This document shows positions 5,424 to 12,533 of a stretch of 14,689 bases of DNA, one piece after another (positions within the stretch are counted from its first letter, which is position 1; the number at the start of each line of letters is the position of its first letter). The stretch is from an uncultured Eubacteriales bacterium (GTDB lineage Bacteria > Bacillota > Clostridia > Christensenellales > Borkfalkiaceae): positions 1 to 14,689 of the forward strand of contig CADBSX010000160.1 of NCBI GenBank assembly GCA_902797515.1. The letters are read 5' to 3'. A program made the position numbers and the translations under genes. Below the pieces are notes generated by a model that was not told the DNA's origin, did not search any database, and saw only the letters and a program-made list of their open reading frames with translations.

Positions 5424-6887
5424 TTATTTCATCCTGTATATAAGCACTCTTTCCGTTCCCGTGAGCGGGAAAACGAGTTCGGGATTGTTCTTCGTTATCT
5501 CTTCGCCCGAAACGCCGAGTTCTTTGGAAATTTCCCACAGCCCGTCGCCGCATTTCGGGATAAACACCGATATGGCGGAATCCGACGTAATTCTGTCGCC
5601 CGAAGATACGACGTCCTCGATATAACTTATCTTTTTGTCGATAAACGACTTATAGCCCGTCTTTAACGTCGCGTCGAGGCGGATTTTACCGTCTTTTACG
5701 TTGACGTTAAGATCGGAAACGATTATATACGATATATTTATCCCGTCGCCCGCGATACCGAACGAAAACGGCAGTTCCGCGGTCGTGACCGACAGCCCGT
5801 TATCGCTGTTTCTTATCACTACGTCCGCGGACACCGCTCCGCTTAATACCGCCTCGCCGTCCGACTGTTTACAAGAATATACGGTCGCTTTTTCTCCGAA
5901 AAATCCGACGATTTTCGAGCCGCTTTCGATTTCCGCGCCCGTATCGCCCGATATTCTCTCTTCTTTTTCGTACTGCCCGACGAATATCTCCGTTTTGAGT
6001 TCGCTCTTTTTAACCGTCGTTTCGTCGGTTCCCGAATAGGCGTCTTCCGCTATCGCGATCTTCTCTTCCGCGACGCCCTCGCCCGAAAAATCGAGAGAGA
6101 TCTCGACGTTTACCGTGCTCTTGTTCTTATCCTCGTCGGTAAAAACTTTGAGGTTGACTTTCGTCACGTCTATTTTAGCCGACGCCCGCATATCGGGAAG
6201 AGTTCCCGAATTTTCGAGGTCGAGTCTGAACGGCACCGTCCTTCTCTCGCTCGTTATCTCGCTTCTCGTATCGCCGCCTATAGTTTTAAGGCGTATGACG
6301 ACTTCGCCTTCCGCGGTTATCTTGCCTACTCCCGCCTCCGTTTTCGTCACGCTCGAAGCCGCGCCGTACGAAAGGACGTCCAAAGCCGCGCGGTCGAGTT
6401 CGAATTCGTCCGTTACCGTAAACGTATCGCGCGTTATACCGGTATGCACGTCGAAAGTTTCGGTGATTTCCTTTACGAGCACGTTTTCCCCGCCCGCGAG
6501 CGCGTTTTTATCTTCCGTAATAAGCGAATCGCCGCTTATTCTGACGGCGCACCTCGCCGTATAACCGTCGCCGCCCGCGACCGCTCTCACGTCCTCGACC
6601 GTAAACCTCGCCTCCGCGGATACGAGCGCGAGATCCGCCATTATGTCCGTCGCGCTCTCGACTTTTTTATATCCTTCCTCGGCGAGATACACGAAACAGA
6701 ACACGACTTTTCCTTTTACCGTAGTTGACGCCTCCTTGTTCTCCTGACCGAGCGGGAAAACCTGCGCCGAAACGGAAATGGGCTTTTTTACTTCCGCACC
6801 TACGGGAAGAACGCTCTCCGCGTTCACTTTCACTTCCGAATGTTTTTTCGCGACGCACTTTAAGGCGCCGTACTCCGGCTTTATCAT
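5424..6887 (-). CDS. sipL: SipL-like spore coat morphogenesis protein (SPOCS/DUF3794 plus LysM)
   Basis: The protein has 487 residues. Its N-terminal and central parts are beta-rich repeats of the DUF3794 (SPOCS) type, seen as recurring blocks of the form VSAQVFPLGQ, VKEITETFDVHTGITRDTF and YGAASSVTKTEAGVGKI. The C terminus (about 445-487) is a LysM-like domain with a DGLWEISKELGVSGEEITKNN segment. This architecture is that of SipL, which in Clostridioides difficile binds SpoIVA and drives coat encasement around the forespore in the mother cell. There is no signal peptide, consistent with a mother-cell cytoplasmic role. The ATG has GGAGG about 10 nt upstream. A sigma-E-like promoter lies just ahead (6921-6949). 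The family is confident. Calling it a true sipL rests on the LysM and on neighbouring sporulation genes, since other SPOCS proteins exist. Confidence 0.88.
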   Translation of the reverse strand: MIKPEYGALKCVAKKHSEVKVNAESVLPVGAEVKKPISVSAQVFPLGQENKEASTTVKGKVVFCFVYLAEEGYKKVESATDIMADLALVSAEARFTVEDVRAVAGGDGYTARCAVRISGDSLITEDKNALAGGENVLVKEITETFDVHTGITRDTFTVTDEFELDRAALDVLSYGAASSVTKTEAGVGKITAEGEVVIRLKTIGGDTRSEITSERRTVPFRLDLENSGTLPDMRASAKIDVTKVNLKVFTDEDKNKSTVNVEISLDFSGEGVAEEKIAIAEDAYSGTDETTVKKSELKTEIFVGQYEKEERISGDTGAEIESGSKIVGFFGEKATVYSCKQSDGEAVLSGAVSADVVIRNSDNGLSVTTAELPFSFGIAGDGINISYIIVSDLNVNVKDGKIRLDATLKTGYKSFIDKKISYIEDVVSSGDRITSDSAISVFIPKCGDGLWEISKELGVSGEEITKNNPELVFPLTGTERVLIYRMK

Positions 6888-6920
6888 AAAAATATACCTC
6901 CGAATTTTATCGTCGGTATA

Positions 6921-6949
6921 TATCTATGCACCGAAAAGGCGAAATATGT
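6921..6949 (-). promoter_or_regulatory. Candidate sigma-E promoter of the sipL-like gene
   Basis: The minus strand shows ACATATT (6943-6949), a 14-nt spacer and CATAGATA (6921-6928). The sigma-E consensus is roughly a -35 ending in ATATT, a spacer of about 14, and a -10 CATACAHT; the -10 matches at six of eight places. The -35 overlaps the stop codon of the CvpA-like gene. A sigma-E site is what mother-cell expression of SipL predicts. Confidence 0.55.
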
Positions 6950-7641
6950 TATTTGTTTATTATTCCCGAAAAAAGACCGTTGAGCGGATTGTAATTATAG
7001 ACGAGATAGCCTATCGGCGACGCCGTGAAACTCTCGTTGAGATTTGAAAGCACGGGCTCGGAAATATCGTTTACTATCTGCTGACCGAAAGACGGATGCT
7101 CGGGATCTTCCGCCCCCGACGCGTTTTTATATCTGTCGCCCTCGTTGAACGCGTGAACGCTCGCGAATACGCAGAGCACCACCGCCGCGGCAAGCGCGAA
7201 ATTGAGAATAAAGCCGAGTACGTTGTCTATAATTTTCACTTTGCCGCCTTTCTTCCTCGCGTCGAAAAGCGGTTTGAAAATAAGTTTGCATATAAATCCG
7301 AAAAACCAGAACGCGAAGATATAGCCTCCGATAACGAGAATTATACCGAGAGGCAGGAAAGATACTATCTTGCCTATAAGCGCGACGTTTTCGTCGGACA
7401 GAAAGTACGCGAGCGCGGACGTGTCGCCGAATATCCTCGTGACGAGAAGTTTCATCGAGTCGAGCCAGCCGAGTTTGTCGAACAGCAAAAACACGCCGAC
7501 GGCAAGCCCCGCTCCGCCCGCGAGGGCAAGCAAAAAGCGGACTATCCCGAATACGAAATTTCGGGAAAATCCGAACTTCACGCTGACGACGACCACCGCC
7601 GCGAATATCGCTATTAACGCTATATCGACCAAGAAATACAT
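6949..7641 (-). CDS. CvpA-like integral membrane protein
   Basis: The chosen product has 230 residues with four hydrophobic segments: about 3-21, 29-53, 93-120 and 155-178. The third to fourth segments, with FDARKKGGKVKIIDNVLGFILNF, resemble the CvpA (colicin V production) family of inner-membrane proteins, whose molecular role is poorly defined. The C-terminal 50 residues are polar and probably extracytoplasmic. The start at 7641 is preferred over an in-frame ATG at 7692. The perfect promoter at 7664-7692 would place the transcript start downstream of 7692, and a short GGAAG lies just ahead of 7641. The gene heads the string that leads into sipL, ispE and the spore genes. Function is unknown; a role in envelope or spore membrane biology is only a guess from position. 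Confidence 0.8.
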   Translation of the reverse strand: MYFLVDIALIAIFAAVVVVSVKFGFSRNFVFGIVRFLLALAGGAGLAVGVFLLFDKLGWLDSMKLLVTRIFGDTSALAYFLSDENVALIGKIVSFLPLGIILVIGGYIFAFWFFGFICKLIFKPLFDARKKGGKVKIIDNVLGFILNFALAAAVVLCVFASVHAFNEGDRYKNASGAEDPEHPSFGQQIVNDISEPVLSNLNESFTASPIGYLVYNYNPLNGLFSGIINK

Positions 7642-7663
7642 AACTTCCGTTTTCTCTTTTTCA

Positions 7664-7692
7664 ATTATAATATAAATCGCGCGGCTTGTCAA
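7664..7692 (-). promoter_or_regulatory. Sigma-A promoter heading the CvpA-ispE-spore gene string
   Basis: The minus strand shows TTGACA (7687-7692), a 17-nt spacer and TATAAT (7664-7669), all consensus. Transcription would begin near 7657, about 15 nt before the chosen start codon. The -35 box lies in the 8-nt loop of a GCGGC/GCCGC inverted repeat (7681-7698), echoing the arrangement at 389-422. Confidence 0.87.
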
Positions 7693-7701
7693 CGCCGCAA
7701 A

Positions 7702-9330
7702 TCATTTTTTTACGTTGAACGTGTCTTTTAAAGAGACTATTTCCGACAAAATAAGCCTTCCGTTATCGTTTACCTTCTTATAATAGCCTTTTCGCATAAG
7801 TTGGAAAGACGAGCCGTCTTTCGCGCCCGCAAGATACGGTTCCGCCTTTCCGTAAAAGACGTGAACGCTATTCGTATTCATCCTTTCCGAAAAGTCCTGC
7901 CCGGGATACTGCGCGTCTTTAAGAAGATAATCGTATTTCCTTATCTCCGCATCGACGCACGTCGCGGCGTTCACCCAATGGATAACGCCTTTAACCTTTA
8001 TCCCGCTCGTGTCGTTGCCGCTCCTCGACGACGGAACGTGCGAACAGCGAAGTTCCTTTATCTCGCCGTTTTCCCCGAAAACGACTTCGTCGCATTTTAT
8101 TATATACGCGTTTTTAAGGCGCACGTAACCGTCTTTTTTCAGCCTGTAATACTTCGGCGGCGGATCGAGAGAAAAGTCGTCCTCTTCTATATACAGTTCT
8201 TTCGACATCGTTATCTTTCTCGTTCCCGCCGTTTCGTCGTTCGGATTCACGTCGAAATCTTCCTCTTCCGAGCCCGAAAAATCGGTGATAACGACTTTTA
8301 AAGGCTTTTCGACCGCCATCGCCCTCTCGGCGTGGATATTGAGATAATCCCTGATGAAATGCTCGAAATATCCTATCTCTATCTCCGAATTCGCCTTCGA
8401 TATGCCTATCGCCTCGCAGAAGTTTTTCAGCGACTGCGCGGGAACGCCTCTGTTCCTTAATCCCGTAAGCGTCGGCATTCTCGGATCGTCCCAGCCGTTT
8501 ACGAATTTCTCTTCGACGAGTTTTTTGAGATACCTCTTGCTCATTACCGTGTTGGTTATGTTGAGCCTCGCGAATTCTATCTGTCTCGGCTTATGTTCGA
8601 CGCCGGTATTCTCGACTACCCAGTTGTAAAGAGGTCTGTGATCCTCGAATTCGAGCGTGCAGAGGGAATGCGTGACTCCCTGACAACTGTCGCATATAGG
8701 ATGCGCGAAGTCGTACATAGGATATATGCACCACTTGTCGCCCGTCCTGTGGTGAGTCGCGCGAAGTACTCTGTATATCACGGGATCGCGCATATTTATA
8801 TTCGGCGACGCCATATCTATCTTCGCCCTGAGCACTTTTTCGCCGTCGGAATATTTCCCTTCTTTCATGCCCTCGAAAAGCGCGAGATTTTCTTCAACCG
8901 TCCTGTTTCTGTACGGACTTTCCTTCCCCGGCTCGGTAAGAGTTCCGCGAGTCGCGCTTATCTCTTCCGCCGAGAGGTCGCAGACGAACGCCTTGCCGTC
9001 TTTTATCAGTTTTACCGCTTTTTCGTAGATCACGTCGAAAAAGTCGGACGCGTAATGCACTTCGTACCACTTAAAACCGAGCCACTCTATATCCGCTTTT
9101 ATCGCCTCGACGTATTCCGTCTTTTCTTTCGACGGATTGGTGTCGTCGAAAAAGAGGTTGCACATCCCCCCGTATTTTTCGGCGGTGCCGAAATTGAGGC
9201 AGAGCGATTTGGCGTGCCCGATATGCAGATAGCCGTTCGGCTCGGGGGGAAATCTCGTATGCACGGTCGTAACTTTTCCTTCCGCGAGTTCTTCGTTTAT
9301 GATGTCCTCGATAAAATTGACAGATTCCAT
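7702..9330 (-). CDS. glnS: Glutaminyl-tRNA synthetase
   Basis: This class I aminoacyl-tRNA synthetase charges tRNA-Gln with glutamine in the cytoplasm. The 542 residues include the HIGH signature in FPPEPNGYLHIGHAKS (about 27-42), the adjacent NLFFDDTNP, and the KMSKS-type VMSKRYL (262-268). The C terminus has the expected two-barrel anticodon-binding region. The GlnRS-type HIGH context (PPEPNGYLHIGH) with FDDTNP argues against GluRS. Length is close to the usual 550. The start at 9330 is chosen because AAGGA lies just upstream and the protein begins at the family's usual point. The longer open frame starts inside the promoter's -35 box. Many Firmicutes lack GlnRS and use the amidotransferase route, so its presence is a useful lineage marker. 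Confidence 0.97.
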   Translation of the reverse strand: MESVNFIEDIINEELAEGKVTTVHTRFPPEPNGYLHIGHAKSLCLNFGTAEKYGGMCNLFFDDTNPSKEKTEYVEAIKADIEWLGFKWYEVHYASDFFDVIYEKAVKLIKDGKAFVCDLSAEEISATRGTLTEPGKESPYRNRTVEENLALFEGMKEGKYSDGEKVLRAKIDMASPNINMRDPVIYRVLRATHHRTGDKWCIYPMYDFAHPICDSCQGVTHSLCTLEFEDHRPLYNWVVENTGVEHKPRQIEFARLNITNTVMSKRYLKKLVEEKFVNGWDDPRMPTLTGLRNRGVPAQSLKNFCEAIGISKANSEIEIGYFEHFIRDYLNIHAERAMAVEKPLKVVITDFSGSEEEDFDVNPNDETAGTRKITMSKELYIEEDDFSLDPPPKYYRLKKDGYVRLKNAYIIKCDEVVFGENGEIKELRCSHVPSSRSGNDTSGIKVKGVIHWVNAATCVDAEIRKYDYLLKDAQYPGQDFSERMNTNSVHVFYGKAEPYLAGAKDGSSFQLMRKGYYKKVNDNGRLILSEIVSLKDTFNVKK

Positions 9331-9373
9331 AAATGTTCCTTTTAAAAAACAGGTAAAATATATAAGTAATATT

Positions 9374-9402
9374 ATTTTAACATAATACGGATTTTTTTTC
9401 AA
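9374..9402 (-). promoter_or_regulatory. Sigma-A promoter of glnS
   Basis: The minus strand shows TTGAAA (9397-9402), a 17-nt spacer and TAAAAT (9374-9379), each one base from consensus. It sits in an A/T-rich stretch about 44 nt ahead of the glnS start. No T-box or other long leader fits in the short distance to the start codon. Confidence 0.7.
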
Positions 9403-9439
9403 ATATATTAGGCAAGTTTCTCGCCGCGGGAAAAAACTT

Positions 9440-9479
9440 TTTCAAAAAAATAAAAAAGCCGCCTTAATACAAGGCGGCT
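9440..9479 (-). terminator. Terminator of the acetylesterase gene
   Basis: A 9-bp perfect stem (AGCCGCCTT 9457-9465, AAGGCGGCT 9471-9479) with a 5-nt loop is followed on the minus strand by a run of T, then ATTTTTTT. It lies about 35 bp beyond the stop codon of the esterase gene and ahead of the glnS promoter. Confidence 0.9.
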
Positions 9480-9520
9480 ATGCCGACCGAAATCAACGGC
9501 ATACCGATAAAATCAACGGC
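9480..9520. repeat. Imperfect 20-bp tandem duplication at the end of the esterase gene
   Basis: Two adjacent units, 9480-9500 and 9501-9520, both end in AATCAACGGC and begin with an AT(G/A)CCGA-like half. The second unit contains the esterase stop codon, so the gene's last bases and stop are duplicated just outside it. It looks like a small slippage duplication. Confidence 0.55.
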
Positions 9521-10325
9521 GGGAGTATTCCGCGTAATACCTTTCGCCGAGCGCGTTCAGGGCGTCGCGGCAGAAATGCACCTGATCGCTCCCGCCGACT
9601 TTTTCCTTATTGCTCAAAAGGTCGTCCGTCTTTACGAATTTAATATTCCCGTCCTCTTTCATAACGTCCGCGTAGGCGTCGTAAACCGCCTTGCACTGCG
9701 AGGGATATTCCTCCGTCCAAAGCCGAGTAAATCCCGCCGCGATAAAGGGAACTTTTCCGAAATTCGCGAAAAAACTCTCGGTCATATCTTTCAGTTTTCC
9801 CGCGTAGAACGCTCTTCTTTCCGCGTAAGTAAACTGCGGATTTTCAAAAGTGTCGTGTTCGCCCTGATGCCATAGGACGCATACGAGCCTGTTGTCTTTA
9901 TTGAGCGAAAGGGCTATCTCGGTCATTTTGAGAAGCCTTTCATAGAGTATCTCGCCGACGCCCCAATGATTTTTGGAAAAGCCCGTGCCGCCTACCGCCG
10001 CTTGCACTATAAGGAGTTTTCTGCCCCTTTTAAGGTCGTTTTTGCGGTAGAGTTCCGCGAATTTATAAGCAAACGAGCCCGTTTTCGCCTTCCCGTCGCC
10101 TTTCTGTTTCATCACGTTTATATCGTACTCGCCCGACAGGCGGATATCGAGATATTCGTTGCCGTAAGCCGTTTTCGCGACGTCCGCCGTAAAAGATTCG
10201 GTGAGTTCGAGTACGGACGGATCTTCTTCGTAGTCCTCCGCGTCGCCCGCGCCGCAACCCTGCGCGTTGGACTGTCCGGCGACTATCACGACGTCGAATT
10301 TTTCGTTTTTATGGTCAGATAACAT
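9513..10325 (-). CDS. SASA-family (CE6-type) carbohydrate acetylesterase
   Basis: This 270-residue SGNH-type esterase resembles the SASA / carbohydrate esterase 6 family, whose members remove acetyl groups from sialic acid or xylan-type sugars. Visible blocks are VAGQSNAQGCG (15-25, nucleophile Ser19), VQAAVGGTGF (107-116), LWHQGEHD (151-158) and the C-terminal catalytic pair in DQVHF (Asp247, His250). There is no signal peptide, so it should act in the cytoplasm on imported acetylated sugars. It is a single-gene unit with an excellent AAAGGAGG, its own promoter and its own terminator. No glycoside hydrolase or transporter is adjacent, so the substrate cannot be inferred. The family is confident. 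Confidence 0.9.
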   Translation of the reverse strand: MLSDHKNEKFDVVIVAGQSNAQGCGAGDAEDYEEDPSVLELTESFTADVAKTAYGNEYLDIRLSGEYDINVMKQKGDGKAKTGSFAYKFAELYRKNDLKRGRKLLIVQAAVGGTGFSKNHWGVGEILYERLLKMTEIALSLNKDNRLVCVLWHQGEHDTFENPQFTYAERRAFYAGKLKDMTESFFANFGKVPFIAAGFTRLWTEEYPSQCKAVYDAYADVMKEDGNIKFVKTDDLLSNKEKVGGSDQVHFCRDALNALGERYYAEYSRR

Positions 10326-10349
10326 TTCTGCCTCCTTTATATCACGGAT

Positions 10350-10378
10350 ATTATACTACCGCTTTCTTTTTTTTTCAT
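10350..10378 (-). promoter_or_regulatory. Sigma-A-like promoter of the acetylesterase gene
   Basis: A perfect TATAAT (10350-10355) on the minus strand is preceded, at 17 nt, by ATGAAA (10373-10378; four of six to consensus) within an A-rich run. The leader to the AAAGGAGG would be very short. Confidence 0.6.
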
Positions 10379-10399
10379 GCTGAACAAAGGCACATTTTC

Positions 10400-10437
10400 A
10401 AAAAAACGCCGCGGGCGGAAATTTTCCGCCCGCGGCG
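10400..10437 (-). terminator. Terminator of the phage-like four-gene cassette
   Basis: A 12-bp GC-rich perfect stem (10407-10418 with 10426-10437), loop AAATTTT on the plus strand, is followed on the minus strand by seven T. It begins 7 bp after the last gene of the cassette and closes that transcript before the esterase promoter. Confidence 0.92.
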
Positions 10438-10444
10438 CGCCGTA

Positions 10445-11371
10445 TTACTTGAATAATTTACTTAAATACGCGTATCCGCTATCCCCGACGTTTCTCTTTA
10501 TGAAGTCCTTGTCCGCCTCGACCTCTTTTTTCGCGTCCTTTCCTAACGAATAGTAGTACTCGTAAAGACTGCGGAGTTTGTCGTAGAGCATTTCGGCGTA
10601 TTCTTCGCTGCTTTCTTCCGTCGCGGTTATTCTTCTCTTGGCGAGTTCTTCCGCCGCTTTCCGCCTTCTCTCTTCTATCTTCGCGTTGTACTCGTCCGTC
10701 TCTTTCGCCTCTTTTTCGCGCGCGTTTTGAAGGGCTTTAAGCGTTTTTTTAACCTCGTCTTCCGAATTTTCGTCTATCGCGCCTATCTCTTCCGCGGTCT
10801 TTTCGGCAAGTTTCAGAATATCCGCCTCTATCTTTTCTATCTTCGCGTCTTTTTCTTTTTCCTTTTCGCCGACTGCCTCCGCGCTCGCGGCGGTAAGCCC
10901 GTTTAACCGGTTTTCTACGATAGACGACCTGCCCGTTCCCGAAGCGAGGGCTTTGTTTTCGGCTTTCCTTTTCGCCTTTTCGTAAGCCGCGATTATCTCC
11001 GCCGCCGCCTTTTCCGCGGACTTTTCCGCCTCTTCCGCTTTTTCGGCGTATCCGCGGTACTTTTCCGCGGCGGAACCGATCTTAGCGTTCTTTTTCGCCT
11101 CCGCGCTTTCCGCCGCCTGCTTTTTCGCCGTTTCCGTCAATTCTTCGTCCGACGGATAATCGTATTCCTTCTTCGCGGCGTTTACCGTCTTGTATCCGGA
11201 ATAGGTCCTGTAAGGCGAATTTTTAAACGCCTCTTCTATTTCGCCGAGCCTGTTTTCGAGTTTTTGCTTTTCGGTCAGCGGCTCTTCGCCGCCGACTTTT
11301 TTTTCCGCGGTTTCACGCGTGTTTTTCTCTTTTTTAAGCGATCTCAAAAAATCGTCCAAAGTTATTTTCAT
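10445..11371 (-). CDS. Charged coiled-coil protein, last gene of the phage-like cassette
   Basis: I do not recognise this 308-residue protein. It is highly charged (Lys/Glu/Ala-rich), with long predicted helices and coiled coil from about 80 to 265. A glycine-containing break with GTGRSS (145-150) lies in the middle, and a more ordered C terminus rich in Tyr follows (YEYYYSLGKDAKKEVEADKD, about 275-295). There is no signal peptide or membrane segment. It begins 16 nt after the preceding gene with AAGGAG, so it is co-transcribed with the tail-like proteins. Helical Ala/Lys/Glu-rich proteins with an internal SS-containing break occur among phage tail-end or ejected virion proteins, which would fit the position, but this is inference. 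A scaffold or chaperone role is equally possible. Confidence 0.85.
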   Translation of the reverse strand: MKITLDDFLRSLKKEKNTRETAEKKVGGEEPLTEKQKLENRLGEIEEAFKNSPYRTYSGYKTVNAAKKEYDYPSDEELTETAKKQAAESAEAKKNAKIGSAAEKYRGYAEKAEEAEKSAEKAAAEIIAAYEKAKRKAENKALASGTGRSSIVENRLNGLTAASAEAVGEKEKEKDAKIEKIEADILKLAEKTAEEIGAIDENSEDEVKKTLKALQNAREKEAKETDEYNAKIEERRRKAAEELAKRRITATEESSEEYAEMLYDKLRSLYEYYYSLGKDAKKEVEADKDFIKRNVGDSGYAYLSKLFK

Positions 11372-11387
11372 ATTTTTCTCTCCTTTT

Positions 11388-12533
11388 TTAAGAAACTATA
11401 ACGACCGTCCCGTCGTCTTTTAAAACGGCGGTGACGTTTCCGGTCACGACGATCTGTTTTCCGTCCGCGACGAATTCCTTTTCGCCGAGCACGCAGACGT
11501 CCGAAACCGTCCTTTTATAAACCTTTCCGCCTTCCGAAAAGGCGACCGTGAATTCGCCGCTATACGGCACGTAAAGATTTTTCAGTTTTCCGAGCGCGAA
11601 CACTCTTCTTATATTCGTCGGCGCGTCTTTGCGCATCCTGTAACAGAATACGTTTCCGAGAAGATCGGTGACCGCGAGATATTCCGAGTCGTAAGCGTTG
11701 AAATAGCGAACGTCTCTGCCTCTTATTCCCGTCATCCTCTCGATTGGCGTCAAGTCCGAAAAATTTATTTCCGCAAGCGTATTCCCTTTTATCGCATATA
11801 CGACCGGCCACGCCGAAACTATTCTCACGGCGAGTTTCGTATATCCGTTTCCGAAATACGCGCGCCGATACTCCGTAAAGTCCGGCTCGTAAAACAAAAG
11901 ATAGCAGTCCTTATTGCCGTCCCTCGCCGCCGCGACGTAGCCGTCGCCGAGTTTGGTCATATCGAATTCCGTAAATCCCGAAAACGTCGCGACGCCTTTG
12001 AGTTCCGTTCCTACCACGCGCAAAACCGAGAACGCGTCGTCCGATTTTACGCCGAGAACGCCGTTCTCTATCACCGTCAGCCTCTCTTCCGTGAGTTTCC
12101 CGTCCAGAATACCGCTTATTTCGAGATACGCGTCCACCTTATACGGCTCGTCGGGCTCGGTAACGTAACCTTGCAGAGTAATTTCCGTCCTCAACGCGTT
12201 CACGCCTTTTTTCGCCGTAAACGAAAACTCGGTCGCCGCCTCGCTCAAAGTAAAATACCTCTCCGCGACGAGAGTCCCGCCCGAATAAAACCTTACTATT
12301 GCGGTCAGCCCGACGGGAAAAGAAAATCTCGCGGCGCACGCCGCGTCCGTTTCCGAAAGGGAATAAAAATACGCAGTCCTCTCCGCTTTGCCGTTTTCAG
12401 CGAAAAGATAACCGCGGTTATAGACGAGAGTTCTCCGCGTCGGAACGTCTTTCGCCGCCGTTTCCAGCCTCTCGACTCTTCGGTTCAGATCCCCTAATTT
12501 GTCATACGCGTCAGCGTAAAAATTCTTCGTCAT
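11388..12533 (-). CDS. Putative phage tail fibre- or propeller-like structural protein
   Basis: I do not recognise a named family in these 381 residues. The N terminus (about 8-28, with KLGDLNRRVERLETA) is a short coiled coil of the type that trimerises fibre proteins. The rest is beta-rich. Residues 40-150 look like a jelly-roll-type domain, and 160-381 contain repeating short strands such as DGYVAAARDGNKDCYLLFY, WPVVYAIKGNTLAEI and DSEYLAVTDLLGNVFCY, suggesting a propeller. No signal peptide is present. Its ATG overlaps the stop of the preceding gene in an ATGA, so translation is coupled. Together with the upstream propeller-like protein this suggests a virion appendage or receptor-binding component. 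Function is inferred from architecture and context only. Confidence 0.85.
   Translation of the reverse strand: MTKNFYADAYDKLGDLNRRVERLETAAKDVPTRRTLVYNRGYLFAENGKAERTAYFYSLSETDAACAARFSFPVGLTAIVRFYSGGTLVAERYFTLSEAATEFSFTAKKGVNALRTEITLQGYVTEPDEPYKVDAYLEISGILDGKLTEERLTVIENGVLGVKSDDAFSVLRVVGTELKGVATFSGFTEFDMTKLGDGYVAAARDGNKDCYLLFYEPDFTEYRRAYFGNGYTKLAVRIVSAWPVVYAIKGNTLAEINFSDLTPIERMTGIRGRDVRYFNAYDSEYLAVTDLLGNVFCYRMRKDAPTNIRRVFALGKLKNLYVPYSGEFTVAFSEGGKVYKRTVSDVCVLGEKEFVADGKQIVVTGNVTAVLKDDGTVVIVS

Noticed and set aside
7642..7692. Longer CvpA-like protein starting at 7692
   Set aside because: The extra 17 residues would start upstream of the transcript start of the perfect promoter at 7664-7692, and that ATG has no ribosome binding site.
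8593..9345. 250-codon plus-strand open frame opposite glnS
   Set aside because: It lies wholly antisense to a certain glnS, has no ribosome binding site and encodes an Arg/Phe/Val-rich product without recognisable domains. Long antisense frames are a by-product of this genome's codon bias.
9331..9402. Longer glnS start at 9402
   Set aside because: The extension overlaps the promoter and encodes a hydrophobic stretch not found in GlnRS. The ATG at 9330 has AAGGA and matches the family start.
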